Below are positions 17,519 through 22,761 of a stretch of 22,761 nt of DNA, one piece after another; position 1 is the first letter of the stretch; each line of letters opens with the position of its first letter. Made by a program: the position numbers and the translations under genes. The DNA comes from Deltaproteobacteria bacterium RIFCSPHIGHO2_02_FULL_40_11 (GTDB taxonomy: Bacteria > Bdellovibrionota > JACOXK01 > 2-02-FULL-40-11). A model generated the notes under the pieces. That model ran no database searches. It was not told the DNA's origin and saw nothing but the letters and a program-made list of their open reading frames with translations. The stretch covers positions 9,068-31,828 of the forward strand of contig MGRI01000027.1 of NCBI GenBank assembly GCA_001798105.1. The letters are read 5' to 3'.

Positions 17519-18735
17519 ACAAAGATACAAACGTTATTCAAAAGTCTGATTCCCTCAATCAAAAACGCATTGCGCTTTGTGTGACGGGCGGGATTGCTGC
17601 CTGTGAAACTGTAAAACTTTCGAGGGAACTCAGACGATATGGGGCACGCGTGACGGCCTATATGACCGAAGAAGCGCAAAAGTTTATGACACCGCTTTCT
17701 TTGGCGTGGGCTACAGATGAAAACGTGGTTACAGAATTTTCCAAAAACGCTGAACATATTGATGCTTTCGATTTGGTTTTGGTGGCTCCCATGACGCACA
17801 ATACACTGAATCAATTTTCGCATGGTACGTCGAGTACAGTGGTTACTGCACTTTTAGCTTCTGCTATGGGTGAAAAAAAACCAATTGTGTGTGTGCCGAC
17901 CATGCATGAATCTATGGCAAAAAATCCCATTTATTTGGAAAGCTTTCATAAACTCAACGCCTATGACAACATTACATTTATAGAAGCCTTGAAAGAGGAA
18001 GAAAAAGAAAAATTTCCTGATATCCAAACCCTTGTTTTAGAATGTGCACATCTTGTGAATCGATCTTCCAAATTGGCAGGAAAACATGTTTTACTGACAG
18101 GAGGGCCTACCAAAGCTCCCATTGATGCTGTTCGCTATATCTCTAATTTTTCAACGGGAGAATTGTCGGTTCAATTGGCCAATGAAATTTATGCACAGGG
18201 CGCAAATGTTACTTTGGTTTATGGCCCAGGGCGGGTCATCCCCCCTTTAAAAAATTATCGTGTGGTGGATGTTGAAACGCCGCAAGACATGTTGGATCAG
18301 GTGTTGAGTGAAGTACAGTATCAAAAAGTTGATGCAGCGATTTTTTCAGCTGCGGTTTTGGATCATGTGCCTTTCAATCCAGTTTCCCAAAAATTGTCTT
18401 CCAAAAATGATCTTCACGTTTCATTTCAAAAAACGCCTAAAATTATTCGAGAGATTGACCGAGTTACGCGAAAATCGTGTGAAAGTGTTACCAAGAATCT
18501 TTTTAAAATTGGATTTAAGTTGGAAGTTGGAAAAACAAAAGAAGCCCTGATTCAAATTGGAAAAGATTCCCTTGAAAATATGAATGCGCAGGTTATGGTT
18601 TTAAATAATCTGAACGAGATTTCAAACGAAAAGCATAAAGCCTATATCTTAAATCGATCTTTAGAGATTCAAGAAGTACAAACAAAAAAAGAAATGATCC
18701 ATGCACTCTTAAATATACTTCAACATGTTTTATAA
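17515..18735 (+). CDS. coaBC: Phosphopantothenoylcysteine decarboxylase/synthase, variant CoaBC
   Basis: A two-domain coenzyme A enzyme: CoaB joins cysteine to phosphopantothenate and CoaC decarboxylates the product. Of 406 residues, about 15-180 form the FMN-dependent CoaC domain (VTGGIAACETVKLSRELRRYGARVT, catalytic-type His81 in AEHIDAFDLVLVAPMTHNTL). About 189-406 form CoaB (LLTGGPTKAPIDAVRYISNFSTGELS, SAAVLDHVPFNP, KLSSKND). Odd points: the usual PxMNxxM clamp reads PTMHESM (128-134, His131), and no ACG-type cysteine motif follows it; instead EEEKEKFPDIQTLV recalls archaeal-style CoaBC. The ATG overlaps the glyS stop (ATGA), and the 3' end overlaps pyrD by 11 bases. The general call is secure; biochemical details of the decarboxylase step may differ. 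Confidence 0.88.
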   Translation: MNKDTNVIQKSDSLNQKRIALCVTGGIAACETVKLSRELRRYGARVTAYMTEEAQKFMTPLSLAWATDENVVTEFSKNAEHIDAFDLVLVAPMTHNTLNQFSHGTSSTVVTALLASAMGEKKPIVCVPTMHESMAKNPIYLESFHKLNAYDNITFIEALKEEEKEKFPDIQTLVLECAHLVNRSSKLAGKHVLLTGGPTKAPIDAVRYISNFSTGELSVQLANEIYAQGANVTLVYGPGRVIPPLKNYRVVDVETPQDMLDQVLSEVQYQKVDAAIFSAAVLDHVPFNPVSQKLSSKNDLHVSFQKTPKIIREIDRVTRKSCESVTKNLFKIGFKLEVGKTKEALIQIGKDSLENMNAQVMVLNNLNEISNEKHKAYILNRSLEIQEVQTKKEMIHALLNILQHVL

Positions 18736-19690
18736 ATTGCTTCGCCCTATTTTGTTTTTGTTTGATCCTGAAAAAATTCACGATCTTCTTCTAACCTGCC
18801 TGGCAATATGGCACTTTTTTAGCATAAATTTTAGACAAAAAAAGTGCCATGTTACCGGGCAGGTTTTTGGTCTGCACTTCCCAAACCCAGTAGGGCTTGC
18901 TGCCGGATTTGATAAAAATGCCAAGGCCCTTTTAGCGTGGCAAGATTTAGGATTTGGATTTATCGAAATCGGAACGGTTACGCCGAAGCCGCAAGCAGGA
19001 AATCCAAAACCACGCATTTTTCGATTTCCAAAAGAAAAAGCCCTTTTAAATGGGATGGGGTTTCCCAATGATGGGATTGAAAAAGTGGTTGAAAGACTCA
19101 AGCGTGCCAAACCAAAGCTTAAAATTCCAGTGGGGCTGAATATTGGAAAGAATAAAGATACCCCCAATGAAAAGGCGGTTTTTGATTATACAAAGTGTAT
19201 TGAAGTTGCAAATCCCTATTGTGATTTTTTTGTACTCAATGTTTCTTCTCCGAATACAGAAGCGCTCAGAGAACTTCAAAACGAAAAATATCTACCCCAT
19301 CTTTTAGAAGAATGTGTTGCTCTTTCTCAAAGGCCTGTGCTCCTAAAATTGTCTCCAGATCTTTTGGAGGAAGAACTAAAGACTCTTCTTCGTATTTCAA
19401 TGGAAAAGAAAGTTTCTGGGTTTGTGGTCTCTAATACCACCGCAAATTATGAACTTTTACCCAATTCCAAAGTTGGAAGTGGGGGGATCAGTGGTAAGCC
19501 CCTTTTTCAAACATCTACGGCACAGCTTGAATTTGTAAAACAACATTCAAATTTACCCATCATTGGCTGTGGCGGAATTCTTTCTAAAGAGGATGCCGAA
19601 CAAAAACGAAAAGCAGGAGCTGATCTCATCGAAATTTATACGGGGCTTATCTATGAGGGGCCAGGGTTGGTTCGAAGGTTGGTATCGTAA
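18725..19690 (+). CDS. pyrD: Dihydroorotate dehydrogenase, class 2 (quinone)
   Basis: Oxidises dihydroorotate to orotate in pyrimidine synthesis, passing electrons to membrane quinone. The 321-residue protein has the N-terminal extension typical of class 2 (MFYKLLRPILFLFDPEKIHDLLL), then FGLHFPNPVGLAAGFDKNA, EIGTVTPKPQAGNPKPRIFRF, LLNGMGFPNDG, GLNIGKNKDTPNEKA, NVSSPNTEALRELQ with the catalytic serine (174/175), KLSPDL, SNTT, SGKPL and GCGGI for FMN binding. Residues 24-47 (TCLAIWHFF...HVTGQV) have no family likeness and lie exactly over a large inverted repeat, yet overall length agrees with E. coli PyrD within two residues. It is the last gene of the exporter-glyS-coaBC operon, overlapping coaBC by 11 bases. 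Confidence 0.95.
   Translation: MFYKLLRPILFLFDPEKIHDLLLTCLAIWHFFSINFRQKKCHVTGQVFGLHFPNPVGLAAGFDKNAKALLAWQDLGFGFIEIGTVTPKPQAGNPKPRIFRFPKEKALLNGMGFPNDGIEKVVERLKRAKPKLKIPVGLNIGKNKDTPNEKAVFDYTKCIEVANPYCDFFVLNVSSPNTEALRELQNEKYLPHLLEECVALSQRPVLLKLSPDLLEEELKTLLRISMEKKVSGFVVSNTTANYELLPNSKVGSGGISGKPLFQTSTAQLEFVKQHSNLPIIGCGGILSKEDAEQKRKAGADLIEIYTGLIYEGPGLVRRLVS
18794..18864. repeat. 27-bp imperfect inverted repeat inside pyrD
   Basis: Arms 18794-18820 and 18838-18864 pair over 27 positions with one C.A mismatch (18804/18854) and two T.G pairs (18801/18857, 18807/18851), around a 17-base loop. In the mRNA both T.G positions would still pair as U.G wobbles. The reading frame stays open through both arms, and the left arm starts and ends exactly on codon borders (codons 24-32). 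The arms contain ATGGCAC followed by a T6 or T7 run. Confidence 0.85.
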
Positions 19691-19756
19691 TATTTCACTT
19701 TACAAGCGTTGTTTTTTTTCTTAAGCTCTTTGAAGTTAAATTGTTGTGTAAAAAAT

Positions 19757-19762
19757 AGGAGG
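19757..19762 (+). promoter_or_regulatory. Strong ribosome binding site of the small secreted protein gene
   Basis: AGGAGG 8 bases before the ATG at 19771; ideal sequence and spacing, implying high translation. It lies in the 80-base gap after pyrD. I see no confident promoter in that gap. Confidence 0.85.
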
Positions 19763-19770
19763 TATTTTTT

Positions 19771-20286
19771 ATGAAAAAGGTATTGTTCTTTTTTCTTTCG
19801 GTGTTTTTCTTGTCCAATGTAGCATTTTCACAAAATGAAGTTGTTGAATTTAATGCAGGTTTGAGTGTTGCAAAGTGTTCTGTAGATGGCTCTATGAACA
19901 TGTGTAACTATATGGTGAATGCTTCAAATGTGACGGTTGAACTAAAACCCATGGGGTTGAATGGTATGTGGTATGGCATTTGGAATTCGATTCAAGAAAG
20001 AGACGGTCATTCTTTTCAAGCTACCGTTTCAATCACACGATCTTTAGATGAAAAACTTGCTACACAATATAATGTGCGTGCACAAACGGCGTGGATTCCA
20101 GAGGATGGGCGTTCAAGCTTACAAGATGTGGTGAGCGTTTCTTTACAAGTAAAGTCTTTGGATCATCTCAATCAGTTTTTTCTGGAAGGGAATCGAATGT
20201 TTTTCTCAGATGGAAAAAATGGAGATACCAATCCAACTATGTATGAAATGTATCCCGTTTTGGTTGTGGGGCCGAAGCTAAAATAG
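19771..20286 (+). CDS. Small secreted protein of unknown function
   Basis: I do not recognise this family. The 171-residue protein has a clear signal peptide, MKKVLFFFLSVFFLSNVAFS, with likely cleavage before Gln21, leaving about 151 exported residues. Cys36 and Cys45, both in the mature part and 9 apart (KCSVDGSMNMC), could form a disulfide. The mature sequence alternates polar and hydrophobic residues (VTVELKPMGLNGMWYGIW, QATVSITRSL, VVSVSLQVKSL) as in a beta-rich periplasmic or outer-surface protein. It stands alone, with a near-perfect ribosome site before it and an intrinsic terminator after it, so it is likely a separately transcribed and well expressed gene. No repeats or membrane segments are seen after the signal. 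Confidence 0.8.
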   Translation: MKKVLFFFLSVFFLSNVAFSQNEVVEFNAGLSVAKCSVDGSMNMCNYMVNASNVTVELKPMGLNGMWYGIWNSIQERDGHSFQATVSITRSLDEKLATQYNVRAQTAWIPEDGRSSLQDVVSVSLQVKSLDHLNQFFLEGNRMFFSDGKNGDTNPTMYEMYPVLVVGPKLK

Positions 20287-20305
20287 AGGTTGGATTTTTA
20301 ATTTG

Positions 20306-20339
20306 AAAGAGGGTGGGTAAATACCACCCTCTTTTTTTT
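20306..20339 (+). terminator. Intrinsic terminator after the small secreted protein gene
   Basis: Stem AAAGAGGGTGG (20306-20316) and CCACCCTCTTT (20324-20334) pair perfectly over 11 bp around a 7-base loop, followed directly by a run of T to 20339. It is the clearest Rho-independent terminator in the window and begins 20 bases after the stop codon. Confidence 0.93.
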
Positions 20340-20421
20340 CATCTTGCCTCTCCAACATTGATCTTATATATCAATAAGTATTGGATTTTATTATAGATAA
20401 ACGAGCATATAGGGAGGTTTG

Positions 20422-21552
20422 GTGCGCTATAGTTTTGGAACCGTAAAAATTGGCCCACGTGCCAAAAGTTTAATTGAAAAAAGTTTGGAAAAACATTGGG
20501 TATCCGGCGGAGAAAACGTCAAGCTCTTTGAGAAAACTTTTGCTGAGACATTTTCTTACAAAGAAGCGGTTGCGGTATCCAGTGGAACAGCGGCATGCTA
20601 TACGGCAGTGGCTGCGCTTCATGAATTTGGTGCTGATTGGGGCGATGAAGTCATTGTCCCTGCGCTTTCCTTTGTTGCCACTTCCAATGCTGTAAGGGCT
20701 GCCGGGTTTAAGCCCGTTTTTGTAGATGTCAAAAAAGAAACGCTCAATATTGATGCTTCTAAAATTGAAGAAAAAATTACAAAAAAAACAAAGGGTATGA
20801 TGGTTGTGCATACGATGGGAAAACCCTGTGAAATGGATGAAGTTTTAGAAGTCGCTCAAAAACATCATTTAAAAGTCATTGAAGATTCCTGTGAAGCACA
20901 TGGCGCAAAATACAAAAATCAGATTGTGGGAGGGATGGGAAATTCTGGAGCCTTTAGTTTTTATGCAGCCCATATTATTTGTTCGGGTGAAGGCGGCATG
21001 GTTTCAACCAACGATCCTGAAATGGCGCCTATTTTAAGATCGGTTCGGTCACATGGTCGCCCCGATGGTACAGATTATTTTCAATTTGATCGGTTTGGGT
21101 TTAATTGCAAAATGAATGATTTAGAAGCCGCCGTTGGCATTGAAGGCATTGAAAATTTTCAAAATATCTTTGATCTGCGAAAGAAAAATTTGAACACGCT
21201 TTTAAGCCAAATGAAGCCTTTAGAAAAGTATTTTTATCTCCTTCAAGAAGAAAAATATGAAGTGGTTTCGCCTCATGCTTTTCCACTTGTGGTGAGAGAA
21301 GATGTAAATTTAGATGCCTCGCATCTTTCAAATTATTTAATGGAGCAGGGTGTCCAAGTAAAAACACTTTTTGGAAGTTTGCCCACGCAACATCGCGCGT
21401 TCCAAAGTTTAGGGCACAAACTGGGTGAATTTCCCAATTCAGAATATATCGGCAAAAAAGGGCTTCACTTTGGATGTCATCAGTATTTAACGCAAAGTGA
21501 TTTGGATTTTGTAACAGATTTGGTTACAGGTTATGTCAAAAAATATATCTAA
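20422..21552 (+). CDS. Lysine-less DegT-family protein, probable sugar 3-dehydratase type
   Basis: A PLP-fold nucleotide-sugar enzyme of 376 residues. Family motifs: SSGTAACYTAVAAL, GDEVIVPALSFVATSNAVRAAGFKPVFVDV, MVVHTMGKPCEMDEV, VIEDSCEAHGAKY, then SFYAAHIICSGEGGMVSTND. In the last motif His184 stands where the sister protein at 5270-6388 has its PLP lysine, with identical spacing to GGM. In ColD and E1 (RfbH) such a His-for-Lys change turns the aminotransferase fold into a 3-dehydratase. GTG 20422 is preferred as start: AGGGAGG ends at 20417, 4 bases before it, while TTG 20419 would be only 1 base away. It heads an operon with an SDR gene and an HddC-like gene. Substrate unknown. Confidence 0.85.
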   Translation: MRYSFGTVKIGPRAKSLIEKSLEKHWVSGGENVKLFEKTFAETFSYKEAVAVSSGTAACYTAVAALHEFGADWGDEVIVPALSFVATSNAVRAAGFKPVFVDVKKETLNIDASKIEEKITKKTKGMMVVHTMGKPCEMDEVLEVAQKHHLKVIEDSCEAHGAKYKNQIVGGMGNSGAFSFYAAHIICSGEGGMVSTNDPEMAPILRSVRSHGRPDGTDYFQFDRFGFNCKMNDLEAAVGIEGIENFQNIFDLRKKNLNTLLSQMKPLEKYFYLLQEEKYEVVSPHAFPLVVREDVNLDASHLSNYLMEQGVQVKTLFGSLPTQHRAFQSLGHKLGEFPNSEYIGKKGLHFGCHQYLTQSDLDFVTDLVTGYVKKYI

Positions 21553-21559
21553 TGATGCA

Positions 21560-22492
21560 ATGAATATTTTAGTAACGGGTGGAGCCGGCTATTTAGGATC
21601 TATTTTGGTTCCTAAATTGCTATCCCTGGGACATAAAGTTACGGTGATTGATCGGCTGATGTATCAGCAAAATTCTTTGTTAGATGTGTGTTACCATAAA
21701 AATTTAACCTTTATTCGTGGTGATGTTCGCGACGAAAATTTAATTCAAACGTGTTTAAAAAAAGCAGATGTGATTTATCCTTTGGCGTGTTTAACCGGAG
21801 CGCCAATCTGTGACCGTGACCCCTGGGCAGCAAAAGCGATTAATTTTGAAGCGGTTTCTTTTATTGGAAAAAATAAAAGTAAAGACCAGTGGGTTATTTT
21901 TCCAAACACCAATAGCGGGTATGGGGTTGGTGAATCTGGTATGTATTGTACAGAAGAATCCCCCTTACGACCTGTATCTTTATATGGAAAGCTGAAGGTT
22001 GCGGCAGAAAAGGAACTTTTAAACCATGAAAATGTAATTTGTTTTCGGTTGGCGACTGTTTTTGGGGTAAGCCCTAGGATGCGTCTTGACCTTTTGGTAA
22101 ATGACTTTGTTTTTCGTGCGCTCAAAGATGGCTTTATTGTGCTGTATGAACCGCACTTTAAAAGAAACTATATTCATATTCGTGATGTTACCAAAGCGTT
22201 TGTGCATGGACTTACACATTTCACAAAAATGAAAAATGAAGCTTATAATGTGGGATTAAGTAGCGCTAACTTAAGCAAGAAAGAATTATGTGAAAGTATT
22301 AAAGAATATATTCCTAGTTTTTATTTTACAGAAGCAAAGCTTGGAAAAGATCCAGACCAAAGAAATTATATTGTCAGTAATGAGAAAATTGAAAAAACAG
22401 GCTACGCGCCAGATTATGCACTTCAAGATGGCATTCAAGAATTGATAAAAGCCTACCCCCTCTTTTCTCATCAACGCTATTCTAATATTTAA
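21560..22492 (+). CDS. Extended SDR nucleotide-sugar epimerase/dehydratase
   Basis: Expected to epimerise, dehydrate or reduce a nucleotide sugar using bound NAD. With ATG 21560 it has 310 residues and starts MNILVTGGAGYLGS, the usual start of the family, 7 bases after the preceding stop. An in-frame ATG at 21533 would add 9 residues and overlap the upstream gene by 20 bases; neither has a good ribosome site. Seen features are the NAD motif GGAGYLG (7-13), DR at the end of beta-2, FPNTNSGYGVG, SLYGKLKVAAE with catalytic Tyr142 and Lys146, FRLATVFGVSPRMR, and RNYIHIRDV. The NTNSGYG variant in place of SSxxVYG marks a WcaG-like subgroup of surface-polysaccharide loci. Its stop overlaps the next start (TAATG). 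Confidence 0.87.
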   Translation: MNILVTGGAGYLGSILVPKLLSLGHKVTVIDRLMYQQNSLLDVCYHKNLTFIRGDVRDENLIQTCLKKADVIYPLACLTGAPICDRDPWAAKAINFEAVSFIGKNKSKDQWVIFPNTNSGYGVGESGMYCTEESPLRPVSLYGKLKVAAEKELLNHENVICFRLATVFGVSPRMRLDLLVNDFVFRALKDGFIVLYEPHFKRNYIHIRDVTKAFVHGLTHFTKMKNEAYNVGLSSANLSKKELCESIKEYIPSFYFTEAKLGKDPDQRNYIVSNEKIEKTGYAPDYALQDGIQELIKAYPLFSHQRYSNI

Positions 22493-22761
22493 TGCATGAA
22501 GTTTTAAAAAATACAGATGTTTTAATCCTATGTGGGGGAGAAGGTAAAAGACTCCAAAGTATTACCCAGGGTGAACCCAAACCACTGGCTGCAATTCATG
22601 GAACTCCTTTTTTAAATATCTTAATGGATCAAGCGCTCAATTGGGGAGCGAAGCGTTTAATTTTATGTGTGGGGTATCAGCAAGAAAAATTTACCCAGGC
22701 GTATCAAAATTCAAAATACGAAACTGCAGTTGATCTGGTTTTTTCCAAAGAAGAAAAACCA
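22492..22761 (+). CDS. HddC-like sugar-phosphate nucleotidyltransferase, 3' end missing
   Basis: Activates a sugar 1-phosphate with a nucleoside triphosphate. Ninety codons are visible and the frame is open at the right edge. After MHEVLKNTDVLILCGGEGKRL comes the nucleotide-binding motif GGEGKRL (residues 15-21, in place of GGxGTRL), QGEPKPLAAIHGTPFLNILMD and AKRLILCVGYQQEKF. The EPKPLAAIHGTPFL pattern resembles D-glycero-D-manno-heptose 1-phosphate guanylyltransferase (HddC) and similar short NTP transferases more than RmlA or GalU. The ATG shares bases with the epimerase stop codon. Together with the two upstream genes it forms a nucleotide-sugar operon running past the window. The specific sugar is an inference. 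Confidence 0.82.
   Translation, partial: MHEVLKNTDVLILCGGEGKRLQSITQGEPKPLAAIHGTPFLNILMDQALNWGAKRLILCVGYQQEKFTQAYQNSKYETAVDLVFSKEEKP

Noticed and set aside
19700..19722. T-run after pyrD as an intrinsic terminator
   Set aside because: Only a 4-bp ACAA/TTGT stem precedes the T8 run, too weak to call a terminator.

Overview
The window is AT-rich, gene-dense bacterial chromosome with no rRNA, tRNA, CRISPR array, transposase or phage gene. The longest gene-free stretches are about 135 to 160 bases. I recognise 20 protein genes, two of them cut by the window edges. Lineage clues are a DUF4423/TIGR02147 regulator, a secreted protein that begins its mature part with a DRVGNGGHG-type sequence, and single-chain alpha2-type glycyl-tRNA synthetase. 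These fit a predatory or deltaproteobacteria-like Gram-negative of the Bdellovibrionota type. This is an inference from protein style, not a proof.

Layout: (1) 1-4564, plus strand: TCA-cycle operon icd (5' cut) - mdh - sucC - sucD - ndk, with ATGA overlaps mdh/sucC and sucC/sucD. A REP-like 9-bp hairpin lies between icd and mdh. (2) 4568-8615, minus strand: sugar-nucleotide operon, in transcription order ugd - UDP-glucuronate decarboxylase - DegT-family aminotransferase - DPM1-like glycosyltransferase, genes overlapping or abutting. (3) 8680-11811, plus strand: MprF-flippase-like membrane protein - mgtE - recO, each overlapping the next. (4) 11759-14309, minus strand: DUF4423 regulator - secreted protein - GmhB-type phosphatase. 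(5) 14466-19690, plus strand: msbA-like ABC exporter - glyS - coaBC - pyrD, every junction overlapping. (6) 19771-20286: a lone small secreted protein with a strong ribosome binding site and a clear terminator. (7) 20422-22761, plus strand: second sugar operon, a lysine-less DegT-family protein - SDR epimerase/dehydratase - HddC-like nucleotidyltransferase (3' cut).

How the parts connect: block 2 should make UDP-glucuronate and UDP-pentose and may aminate and transfer a sugar to a lipid carrier, with a logic that recalls ArnA/B/C. Block 7 plus the GmhB-type phosphatase suggests a nucleotide-activated heptose or deoxysugar for a surface polysaccharide. MsbA-like export, the flippase-like protein and these sugar genes point to envelope construction.

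The signals I find most worth a second look are: three repeated ACAGGCA(G/A)AT operator-like sites over the divergent DUF4423/ABC-exporter promoter region; a near-perfect 27-bp inverted repeat inside the start of pyrD; the His-for-Lys replacement in the second DegT protein; and a CoaBC with an atypical PTMHESM clamp motif.
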